From positions 1 to 9,222 of the forward strand of contig URWL01000052.1 in assembly GCA_900551465.1 (NCBI GenBank): a stretch of 9,222 nucleotides of DNA. The letters run 5' to 3'. The translations under genes and the position numbers were made by a program. Origin of the DNA: an uncultured Blautia sp. (GTDB lineage Bacteria; Bacillota; Clostridia; Lachnospirales; Lachnospiraceae). Under the pieces are notes generated by a model. The model had not been told where the DNA came from and made no database searches. It was given only the letters and a program-made list of their open reading frames with translations. Shown one piece after another: positions 1-6,071 of this stretch (the stretch's first letter is position 1; the number at the start of each line of letters is the position of its first letter).

Positions 1-975
1 CTTATCATGGAGGAAATGCAGAATTTTATTTATAATGAATCCATGTATCTGGTGCATATGGAATCCATTATGACAAAAAGAGTATATATCCTTGTAAGCG
101 GAATCGCCCTTCTTTTTTTTGTGACGATCGTAATTCTTCTGCGTCGTTCTTTTCGGTTTTCACGAAGCATTACCAGGCCGGTGACGGAGATTCTTGGAAA
201 TGTAAAAGAAGTAGGAAGAGGAAATTTTGAGATTTCTGAAATCAGGGCAGACAGTATGGAAATTGAAGAGCTGGATGCAGGGATCCGGAGAATGGCAGAA
301 AAGATACAGCATCTTCTGGAAAATGTAAAAAAGGAAGAAGAGATGCAGCATCTTACCCAGCTGCAGCTTTTGCAGGCACAGATCAATCCTCATTTTCTTT
401 ATAATACTCTGGATACTATCATCTGGCTGATCGAGGGAGGGCAGTCTGATGATGCTGTAGATATGATATCCAGCCTTTCGGTCTTTTTCCGGACATCTCT
501 TTCCAAGGGGAAAGATGTGATTCCTCTTTCGGAAGAGAAACGTCACACTATCAGTTACCTGGAAATCCAGCAGTCCAGATACCGGGATATTTTAGAATTT
601 GAGATTCATATACCGGAGGAATTTAACGGAATGATGGTTCCCAAACTGACTCTTCAGCCCCTTGCAGAAAATGCTCTTTATCATGGGATAAAGAATAAAA
701 GAGGCGGAGGAAAGATTTTGATCGAAGGTGAAAGAGAAGGGGATGATTTGATTCTGCGGGTAACGGATAACGGGCAGGGAATGACATCGGAACGTCTCTA
801 TGAGATTCAGGAAGCGATCCGTACGGGAGAAAGAGCCGGTTTTGGTCTGGCAGCAGTTGCAGAACGTCTTCGTCTGTATTATGGAGAAGGCTATGGAGTG
901 AAAATAGAGTCGGAAGAAGGAAAAGGAACGGCAGTTGAAGTACGGCTTGGTGAAAAAATCAAACTCCCGTCATAA
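1..975 (+). CDS. YesM/LytS-type sensor histidine kinase, 5'-truncated
   Basis: Membrane sensor kinase that autophosphorylates on His and passes phosphate to a response regulator, usually of the AraC-type YesN class. The frame is open to the left edge (two codons precede the first ATG at position 7), so the N-terminal membrane segment and extracellular sensor lie outside the window. Numbering from that ATG: a membrane helix at about 25-46, a HAMP linker at about 47-103, the His_kinase domain with NPHFLYN (127-133, phospho-acceptor His129), an N-box LQPLAENALYHGI (216-228), the ATP-binding DNGQG (254-258), and a G2 loop GFGLAAVAERLRLYYG (278-293). All catalytic motifs are intact. It ends 169 bases before the sugar-binding-protein gene on the same strand, and no terminator is visible between them. 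This placement suggests that it controls the transporter (inference). No response-regulator gene is present here; it is probably upstream. Confidence 0.93.
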   Translation, partial: LIMEEMQNFIYNESMYLVHMESIMTKRVYILVSGIALLFFVTIVILLRRSFRFSRSITRPVTEILGNVKEVGRGNFEISEIRADSMEIEELDAGIRRMAEKIQHLLENVKKEEEMQHLTQLQLLQAQINPHFLYNTLDTIIWLIEGGQSDDAVDMISSLSVFFRTSLSKGKDVIPLSEEKRHTISYLEIQQSRYRDILEFEIHIPEEFNGMMVPKLTLQPLAENALYHGIKNKRGGGKILIEGEREGDDLILRVTDNGQGMTSERLYEIQEAIRTGERAGFGLAAVAERLRLYYGEGYGVKIESEEGKGTAVEVRLGEKIKLPS

Positions 976-1038
976 AAAAATCAACTTTTATCATAAAAAA
1001 ATCAATTTACTCAAACAAAAACAAAAAAATGATAAAAG
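970..1038. promoter_or_regulatory. Candidate operator region: phased direct repeat plus inverted repeat
   Basis: Two 18-base copies of TCATAAAAAAATCAAyTT lie at 970-987 and 991-1008. They differ at one base and are offset by exactly 21 bp, two DNA helical turns. The first copy covers the kinase stop codon. A perfect 10-bp inverted repeat, CTTTTATCAT (985-994) and ATGATAAAAG (1029-1038), overlaps the set, and a third seven-A tract lies at 1023-1029. Direct repeats phased at two turns upstream of a promoter suit an AraC-type dimeric activator, and the A-tracts could bend DNA. The binding role is an inference; the repeats themselves are plain in the sequence. The distance to the -35 position (about 57 bp) is larger than for most class II activators. 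Confidence 0.45.
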
Positions 1039-1064
1039 ACCACACATTTTTCCGAAAATATTCT

Positions 1065-1101
1065 ATGGAGTTTTTTTCTGTTTTCGCTATAATAAAAACA
1101 T
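1065..1101 (+). promoter_or_regulatory. Promoter of the sugar transporter operon
   Basis: A consensus -10 TATAAT sits at 1088-1093. The best-spaced -35 (ATGGAG, 1065-1070, 17-bp spacer) matches TTGACA at only two positions, and no full extended -10 TG is present. A perfect -10 with a poor -35 is what one expects of a promoter that needs an activator. Transcription would start near 1100, leaving a leader of about 45 bases before the start codon of the binding-protein gene. The ribosome binding site AGGGAGG is at 1129-1135. Confidence 0.6.
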
Positions 1102-1144
1102 CTTAAAAAACACCGAACAAAAATGTAAAGGGAGGAAATGTAAC

Positions 1145-2185
1145 ATGAAGAAAAAAATTATGGCAGCGGTTATGACAGCGGCAATGGTAGCCGGACTTGC
1201 AGGTTCCACAGCAAGCGTTTACGCAGCAGAGGACACAATTACAGTCGGATTTTCACAGGTTGGCGCTGAGTCTGACTGGCGTACAGCAAACACCGAGTCC
1301 ATGAAATCTACTTTCTCTGAGGAAAATGGCTATGAGCTGATCTTTGACGATGCACAGCAGAAACAGGAAAACCAGCTTACAGCGATCCGTAACTTCATTC
1401 AGCAGGAAGTTGACTATATCGTACTTGCTCCTGTAACAGAGACTGGCTGGGATACTGTTCTTCAGGAAGCAAAGGATGCGGGAATTCCGGTTATTATTGT
1501 TGACCGTATGGTAGATGTATCTGATGACAGCCTTTACACTGCATGGGTTGGTTCAAACTTCAAACTGGAAGGTCAGAAAGCTATGGCATGGCTGGATGCA
1601 TATCTGGAAGCAAAAGGCCGCGGAGATGAGGAAATCAATCTGGTAGATATCCAGGGAACTATCGGCGCTTCTGCACAGATCGGACGTACAGAAGGCTTTG
1701 ATGAGGCTGTTGAGGCTCATGACAACTGGACGACACTTGCACAGCAGTCTGGTGAGTTTACTCAGGCAAAAGGTCAGGAAGTTATGGAGTCTATCCTGAA
1801 ACAGAGCGGCGACGATATCGACGTTGTATACTGTGAGAACGACAACGAGGCATTTGGCGCTATCGATGCCATCGAGGCAGCCGGTTATGAAGTAGGCGGT
1901 GAAGAAGGTCAGATTCTTGTTATGTCCTTCGATACTACAAACGCAGGTCTTACTGAGACACTTGCAGGAAAGATCACACTGAACACAGAGTGCAACCCGC
2001 TTCACGGACCTCGCGTAGAGGAGATCATCCAGAAACTGGAAGCAGGAGAAGAAGTTGAGAAACAGGCATATGTAGACGAGGTTGCATTTGCATCTGACGA
2101 TACTGTAACATCTGTAACAATCGAAGATCAGGACTATGAGATCACACCGATCACACAGGAGATCATCGACGGACGTGCATATTAA
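1145..2185 (+). CDS. ytfQ: Sugar ABC transporter substrate-binding protein, YtfQ family
   Basis: Extracytoplasmic receptor that captures a monosaccharide and delivers it to the CUT2-type importer encoded downstream; 346 residues. The start at 1145 is chosen because AGGGAGG (1129-1135) lies 9 bases upstream and the protein then begins with a signal peptide (MKKK, then a hydrophobic stretch, likely cut after Ala27 in SVYA-AED). Two Rossmann-like lobes of the Periplasmic_binding_4 type follow. Stretches typical of YtfQ are VGFSQVGAESDWR (34-46), QQKQENQ (71-77), LAPVTETGW (94-102), DRMVDV (120-125), GTIGASAQIGR (171-181), ENDNEAFGAI (231-240) and SFD (261-263). E. coli YtfQ binds galactofuranose; relatives bind L-arabinose or fructose, so the substrate remains open. 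Oddity: no lipobox Cys, although Gram-positive binding proteins are normally lipoproteins; LAGS occurs at 18-21. A structured gap separates it from the ATPase gene, so it may be made in excess. Confidence 0.93.
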   Translation: MKKKIMAAVMTAAMVAGLAGSTASVYAAEDTITVGFSQVGAESDWRTANTESMKSTFSEENGYELIFDDAQQKQENQLTAIRNFIQQEVDYIVLAPVTETGWDTVLQEAKDAGIPVIIVDRMVDVSDDSLYTAWVGSNFKLEGQKAMAWLDAYLEAKGRGDEEINLVDIQGTIGASAQIGRTEGFDEAVEAHDNWTTLAQQSGEFTQAKGQEVMESILKQSGDDIDVVYCENDNEAFGAIDAIEAAGYEVGGEEGQILVMSFDTTNAGLTETLAGKITLNTECNPLHGPRVEEIIQKLEAGEEVEKQAYVDEVAFASDDTVTSVTIEDQDYEITPITQEIIDGRAY

Positions 2186-2219
2186 TGAAAGCCTGAAAAA
2201 GGATTTTAATATATGCAGG

Positions 2220-2235
2220 AGCTTTTGTGAAAGCT
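2220..2235 (+). other. Small stem-loop after the binding-protein gene
   Basis: AGCTTT (2220-2225) and AAAGCT (2230-2235) form a 6-bp stem with a TGTG tetraloop, 34 bases after the binding-protein stop codon. No T-run follows, so it is not a terminator by itself. It could protect the 3' end of the upstream message (inference). Confidence 0.4.
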
Positions 2236-2255
2236 GAGTGACAGAAAATGAATCC

Positions 2256-2307
2256 GGAGCGTGGTACATAATTCGGAAAACCCGGATCAGTGGACCACGC
2301 TCCTTTT
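2256..2307 (+). terminator. Intercistronic hairpin, probable partial terminator
   Basis: GGAGCGTGGT (2256-2265) pairs perfectly with ACCACGCTCC (2294-2303), followed by TTTTA. Inside the loop, ATTCGG (2271-2276) can pair with CCGGAT (2282-2287), including one G-T, making a second stacked helix. The stem is strong and the T-run is short (four). Such a structure between a binding-protein gene and its transporter genes usually lets part of transcription through and stabilises the upstream message. I see no convincing new promoter between it and the ATPase gene, so readthrough is needed to express the rest of the operon. Confidence 0.7.
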
Positions 2308-2323
2308 ATGCTCAAAATCAGAC

Positions 2324-2349
2324 AAAAATGCAGGATACGGAGCATTTTT
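2324..2349 (+). other. Third intercistronic stem-loop
   Basis: AAAAATGC (2324-2331) and GCATTTTT (2342-2349) form a perfect 8-bp inverted repeat around a 10-base loop (AGGATACGGA). The 3' arm contains five T residues, but no T-run follows the stem. It sits 39 bases before the ATPase start codon. It may be an RNA processing or stability element or a protein-binding palindrome; the sequence does not decide. Confidence 0.4.
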
Positions 2350-2375
2350 ACGGAAAAACAGTTTTTAGGGAAAGC

Positions 2376-2381
2376 AGGTGG
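2376..2381 (+). promoter_or_regulatory. Ribosome binding site that sets the ATPase start
   Basis: AGGTGG lies 7 bases before the ATG at 2389. The same frame is open back to an ATG at 2290, but that codon lies just before the 3' arm of the 2256-2303 hairpin, lacks a Shine-Dalgarno sequence, and would add 33 residues unlike any family member. This site therefore favours 2389. Confidence 0.8.
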
Positions 2382-2388
2382 AAAGAAT

Positions 2389-3915
2389 ATGGAACAAAAT
2401 GTTGTGCTGGAAATGCGTGATATCAGTAAAAATTTTACCGGTGTCCGTGCCCTTTCCCATGTGGATTTTACTTTACGAAAAGGTGAGATCCATGCGTTGA
2501 TGGGGGAAAACGGAGCCGGAAAATCCACGCTGATCAAGGTCCTGACCGGTGTGCATGAATTTGAGAGCGGAACCATCCACATGGATGGAAAAACAGGAGA
2601 GATCATCAATCATTCTCCCCAGGAGGCACAGGAGAACGGTATCAGTACCGTATACCAGGAAGTAAATCTCTGTCCCAACCTGACAGTGGCGGAAAATCTT
2701 TTTATCGGACGTGAGCCGCGGAAGATGGGAATGATAAACTGGAAGGAAATGAATGAACGGTCAGAAAAGCTTCTGGAAAGCCTGAACATTCATGTACCTC
2801 CCACACAGATGCTGGATGAATGTTCGGTGGCGATCCAGCAGATGATCGCTATTGCCCGCGCGGTAGATATGAAATGTCAGGTGCTGATCCTGGATGAGCC
2901 TACTTCTTCACTGGATGACGATGAAGTGGAAAAATTATTTGTGCTGATGAGAAGACTTCGTGACGAAGGCGTAGGTATTATTTTTGTTACCCATTTCCTG
3001 GAGCAGGTTTATGCAGTCTGCGACAGGATCACTGTTCTCCGTAACGGTGAACTGGTAGGGGAATATGAGACAAAGGATCTGCCCCGTGTTATGCTGGTAG
3101 CCAAGATGATGGGTAAAGATTTTGATGATCTGGCTGATATCAAAAGTGCTCACGAAGGAAAAAGAACAGCAGAAACCACTCCGGTCATTGAAGCAGAAGG
3201 AATCGGACATAAAGGCACCATTAAGCCCTTTAATATTAAGATCAACAAAGGCGAAGTTATTGGTCTTACCGGACTTTTGGGCTCCGGACGTTCCGAACTG
3301 GTACGTGCGATTTACGGCGCTGACAAGGCGGACAGCGGCAAGCTGAAGGTAAACGGCAAGGAAGTGAAGATCAACAGTCCTCTGGATGCCATGAAGCTTG
3401 GTATGGCATATCTTCCTGAGGATCGTAAGGCAGAAGGTATTATTGCAGACCTTTCTGTAAGAGAAAATATCATCATTGCTCTTCAGGCAAAACGCGGCAT
3501 GTTCCATCCGTTAAGCCGTAAGGAAATGGAAGAGGCTGCAGATAAGTATATTGACATGCTGCAGATAAAAACAGCCAGCCGTGAAACACCGATCAAGAGT
3601 CTTTCCGGAGGAAACCAGCAGAAGGTGATCCTGGGAAGATGGCTGCTGACAAATCCGGAGTATCTGATTCTGGACGAGCCTACCAGAGGTATTGATATCG
3701 GTACAAAGACAGAGATCCAGAAGATCGTGCTGGATCTTGCAGATGAAGGAATGGCAGTGACCTTTATTTCTTCTGAGGTAGAGGAAATGCTTCGTACCTG
3801 CTCCCGTATGGCGGTTCTCCGCGACGGTGAAAAGGTAGGGGAACTGGAGGAAAGCGAACTGTCCCAGAGCAGCATCATGAAGGCCATTGCAGGAGGTGAC
3901 GATAAGAATGAATAA
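2389..3915 (+). CDS. ytfR: Sugar ABC transporter ATP-binding protein with two nucleotide-binding domains, YtfR family
   Basis: Cytoplasmic ATPase that powers the importer; 508 residues, close to E. coli YtfR (about 500). It carries two fused nucleotide-binding domains, as in RbsA, MglA and AraG. Domain 1: Walker A GENGAGKST (39-47), Q-loop Gln90, signature region CSVAIQQM (145-152), Walker B LILDE (166-170), switch His202. Domain 2: a degenerate Walker A GLLGSGRSE (295-303, Arg in place of Lys), a canonical signature LSGGNQQ (405-411), Walker B LILDE (426-430), and Ser461 where the switch His would be. This asymmetry is normal for the CUT2 class: domain 1 supplies an intact Walker A and domain 2 an intact signature, leaving one fully competent composite ATP site. 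The gene follows the binding-protein gene after a structured 203-base gap. Its last 8 bases overlap the next permease gene, and the permease's ribosome binding site lies inside its coding sequence. Confidence 0.95.
   Translation: MEQNVVLEMRDISKNFTGVRALSHVDFTLRKGEIHALMGENGAGKSTLIKVLTGVHEFESGTIHMDGKTGEIINHSPQEAQENGISTVYQEVNLCPNLTVAENLFIGREPRKMGMINWKEMNERSEKLLESLNIHVPPTQMLDECSVAIQQMIAIARAVDMKCQVLILDEPTSSLDDDEVEKLFVLMRRLRDEGVGIIFVTHFLEQVYAVCDRITVLRNGELVGEYETKDLPRVMLVAKMMGKDFDDLADIKSAHEGKRTAETTPVIEAEGIGHKGTIKPFNIKINKGEVIGLTGLLGSGRSELVRAIYGADKADSGKLKVNGKEVKINSPLDAMKLGMAYLPEDRKAEGIIADLSVRENIIIALQAKRGMFHPLSRKEMEEAADKYIDMLQIKTASRETPIKSLSGGNQQKVILGRWLLTNPEYLILDEPTRGIDIGTKTEIQKIVLDLADEGMAVTFISSEVEEMLRTCSRMAVLRDGEKVGELEESELSQSSIMKAIAGGDDKNE
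3891..3899 (+). promoter_or_regulatory. Ribosome binding site of the first permease, inside the ATPase gene
   Basis: AGGAGGTGA is a near-perfect complement of the 16S rRNA 3' end and lies 8 bases before the ATG at 3908. It argues against the in-frame ATG at 3887, which lies before this site. Its position within the last codons of the ATPase gene implies translational coupling. Confidence 0.85.
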
Positions 3916-4972
3916 GAGTAAATTAAAAAAGATCACAAGCGCAAGGCTTTTTCTCCCTGTCGTGTGTCTGATCGCCGTGCTTTTGATCAATGTGATAAAA
4001 ACACCGGACTTTTTTAATGTATCTATTCGTAACGGTGTCCTTTACGGATATATTATTGACGTAATAAACCGTGCTTCGGAACTGGTTATCCTTGCGGTAG
4101 GTATGACTTTGGTAACAGCAGCTTCCGGTGGACAGGATATCAGTGTGGGTGCGGTAATGGCAGTGGCAGCTGCGGTAGGCTGTCAGATCCTTTCCGGCGG
4201 ACAGACTTCAGTTACGGAATATCAGAATCCTCTTATCCTTGCAGTGCTGGCAGCGCTTCTGGCAGCAGCATTATGCGGGGCATTTAACGGATTTCTGGTG
4301 GCAAAGCTGCATATCCAGCCGATGGTTGCTACTTTGATCCTTTATACAGCAGGACGAGGAATTGCACAGCTTGTTACAAACGGACAGATCACTTATATCC
4401 GTGTGGATTCCTACAAAATGGCAGGCGGCTATATCGGCAAATGCCCGATCCCTACTCCAATCTTTTTTGCCATTGTTACAGTTGTGATTGTTACGCTGAT
4501 CCTGAAAAAGACGGCTCTTGGACTTTATATTGAAAGTGTTGGCATTAACGGTAAGGCAGCCCGTCTGGTTGGTTTGAATTCTACTATGATCAAATTTCTT
4601 ACCTATGTGATCTGCGGTATTCTGGCAGGTATTGCAGGAATCGTTGCATCCAGCCGTATTTATTCTGCAGATGCAAATAACATTGGTCTGAACCTGGAAA
4701 TGGATGCCATTCTGGCAGTTGCTCTTGGGGGCAACTTCCTTGGAGGCGGTAGATTCAGTCTGGTAGGTTCCGTGATCGGCGCTTATACCATTCAGGCTCT
4801 CACTACAACTCTTTATGCAATGAATGTAAAAGCTGACCAGCTTCCTGTATATAAGGCTATCGTTGTCATTATTATCGTAACGCTTCAAAGCGAAGTATTT
4901 AAGAAATTTATTGCCGGACTGAAAAACAAAAAAGCTTCCGGTACAGTGGCAGAAGGAGGGCAGAAAGCATGA
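3908..4972 (+). CDS. ytfT: Sugar ABC transporter permease, YtfT family
   Basis: Membrane-spanning half of the importer channel, of the BPD_transp_2 (RbsC-like) type; 354 residues, close to E. coli YtfT (about 341). The start at 3908 is fixed by AGGAGGTGA 8 bases upstream and overlaps the ATPase stop by 8 bases. Hydrophobic segments include about 13-31, 56-72, 80-97, 108-134, 183-200, 231-248, 284-303 and 314-328. The family's loop SGGQDISVGAVMA is at 73-85. The cytoplasmic coupling loop that contacts the ATPase (GLYIESVGINGKAARLVGLN, about 205-224) and the Gly-rich segment ALGGNFLGGGRFSLVGSVIGA (272-292) are recognisable. The C-terminus is basic and then polar (KNKKASGTVAEGGQKA). The stop codon shares the ATGA of the next permease start, so the two permeases are translationally coupled and should form a heterodimer. 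Confidence 0.94.
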   Translation: MNKSKLKKITSARLFLPVVCLIAVLLINVIKTPDFFNVSIRNGVLYGYIIDVINRASELVILAVGMTLVTAASGGQDISVGAVMAVAAAVGCQILSGGQTSVTEYQNPLILAVLAALLAAALCGAFNGFLVAKLHIQPMVATLILYTAGRGIAQLVTNGQITYIRVDSYKMAGGYIGKCPIPTPIFFAIVTVVIVTLILKKTALGLYIESVGINGKAARLVGLNSTMIKFLTYVICGILAGIAGIVASSRIYSADANNIGLNLEMDAILAVALGGNFLGGGRFSLVGSVIGAYTIQALTTTLYAMNVKADQLPVYKAIVVIIIVTLQSEVFKKFIAGLKNKKASGTVAEGGQKA

Positions 4973-5979
4973 AACAGAAAAAGAAAATGACAAGTACAGG
5001 CTTTCTTCTGCTGATCACTATTGTATTATTCTTTGTTATGTATGCAGCAGGCATGGTGATCTTTGCAGATAAAGGCTTTGCAAAACCACAGATGTTTTTG
5101 AATCTGTTTGTATCAAATGCCGGACTTCTTGTTATTGCATGTGGACTTACCATTGTAATGATCACGGGAGGAATTGATATTTCTGTTGGTTCTGTTACTG
5201 CACTTGTATGTATGGTGATGGCAGATCTGATGGAAAATAAAGGTGCAAGCGCTTACGTGGCAGTTCTGGCGGCGCTTGGAATCGGACTTCTTTTTGGTAT
5301 TGTTCAGGGATATCTGGTAACTTATATGGGAATCCAGCCTTTTATTGTAACACTGGCAGGTATGTTTTTTGGACGAGGTCTGACTGCGATCATCAGCACA
5401 GATATGATCGCCATTAAAAACAAATTGTTCCTGAAATGGGCAAACTATCGTTTTTACATGCCTTTTGGTTCTACAAATAAAAAAGGAAAATTTATCCCGG
5501 CTTACATACCTCCTACCGTTGTGATCGCTCTGATCGTTGTGATCCTTTGTGCGATCCTTCTGAAATACCGTAAATTCGGACGTAAGCTCTATGCTATCGG
5601 CGGAAATAAACAAAGTGCCCTGATGATGGGCCTGGACGTAAAGAAAACTATGTTTAAGGCATATGTACTGAACGGATTTCTTGCAGGTCTTGGCGGTTTC
5701 CTGTTCTGTCTGAACAGCTGTGCCGGATTCGTAGAGCAGGCAAAAGGTCTTGAAATGGACGCTATCTCTTCGGCAGTTATTGGCGGAACCCTTCTTTCCG
5801 GTGGTGTGGGAACTCCTATCGGAACTATGTTTGGCGTTCTGATCAAAGGCACGATTTCCAGTCTGATCACTGCACAGGGCTCACTTTCCAGCTGGTGGGT
5901 AAGAATCGTTCTTTCTGCCCTTCTGTGCTTCTTCATTGTGATCCAGTCTGTATTGGCTTCTGCGAAAAAGAAAAAATGA
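4969..5979 (+). CDS. yjfF: Sugar ABC transporter permease, YjfF family
   Basis: Second channel subunit of the importer; 336 residues, close to E. coli YjfF (about 331). The ATG at 4969 overlaps the previous stop in ATGA, and AAGGAGGG (4953-4960) lies 8 bases upstream. The protein is very hydrophobic after a Lys-rich start (MKQKKK). TGGIDISVGSV (66-76) is the conserved loop of RbsC-type permeases, GRKLYAIGGNKQSALMMGLDV (204-224) is the cytoplasmic coupling loop, and IGGTLLSGGVGTPIGTMFG (271-289) is the late Gly-rich segment. It ends in a basic tail (SAKKKK). Together with the YtfT-like partner it makes a heterodimeric channel, unlike the homodimeric RbsC or AraH. No terminator hairpin follows, so transcripts may continue into the kinase gene. 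Confidence 0.94.
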   Translation: MKQKKKMTSTGFLLLITIVLFFVMYAAGMVIFADKGFAKPQMFLNLFVSNAGLLVIACGLTIVMITGGIDISVGSVTALVCMVMADLMENKGASAYVAVLAALGIGLLFGIVQGYLVTYMGIQPFIVTLAGMFFGRGLTAIISTDMIAIKNKLFLKWANYRFYMPFGSTNKKGKFIPAYIPPTVVIALIVVILCAILLKYRKFGRKLYAIGGNKQSALMMGLDVKKTMFKAYVLNGFLAGLGGFLFCLNSCAGFVEQAKGLEMDAISSAVIGGTLLSGGVGTPIGTMFGVLIKGTISSLITAQGSLSSWWVRIVLSALLCFFIVIQSVLASAKKKK

Positions 5980-6000
5980 TGGGTGTGGAAAAAGAAAGAT

Positions 6001-6034
6001 AAACATTGATGTTTCACCGGAAGGATATTATAAT
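6001..6034 (+). promoter_or_regulatory. Internal promoter of the kinase gene with an overlapping palindrome
   Basis: TTGATG (6006-6011) and a perfect TATAAT (6029-6034) are separated by 17 bp, a good sigma-A promoter. The palindrome AAACAT-TG-ATGTTT (6001-6014) covers the -35 and is well placed for a repressor. Transcription would begin near 6041, about 30 bases before the kinase ATG. The segment TATAATAAAAACAT (6029-6042) is identical to that at the operon's first promoter (1088-1101). The kinase may thus be made independently of, and in addition to, readthrough from the transporter genes. Confidence 0.6.
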
Positions 6035-6071
6035 AAAAACATGATATGATTAAAAACCGGGAGGATTTACA

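Noticed and set aside
1079..1092. CcpA (cre)-like sequence TGTTTTCGCTATAA over the -10 of the first promoter
   Set aside because: It mismatches the cre consensus at two conserved positions in the better orientation and could arise by chance in AT-rich promoter DNA; too weak to annotate, though catabolite control of this operon would be plausible.
935..1144. N-terminal extension of the binding-protein frame back to 935
   Set aside because: It overlaps the kinase gene and crosses the promoter, yields a Lys- and Asn-rich low-complexity leader, and would bury the signal peptide that starts at 1145 behind a good ribosome binding site.
2290..2388. N-terminal extension of the ATPase to an ATG at 2290
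   Set aside because: That ATG lies just before the 3' arm of a strong hairpin with no Shine-Dalgarno sequence; ATG 2389 has AGGTGG at proper spacing and gives the usual family length.
3245..3310. Second Walker A of the ATPase lacking Lys, and no switch His in domain 2
   Set aside because: This could look like a damaged protein, but the same asymmetry is normal in RbsA/MglA/YtfR-type two-domain sugar ATPases.
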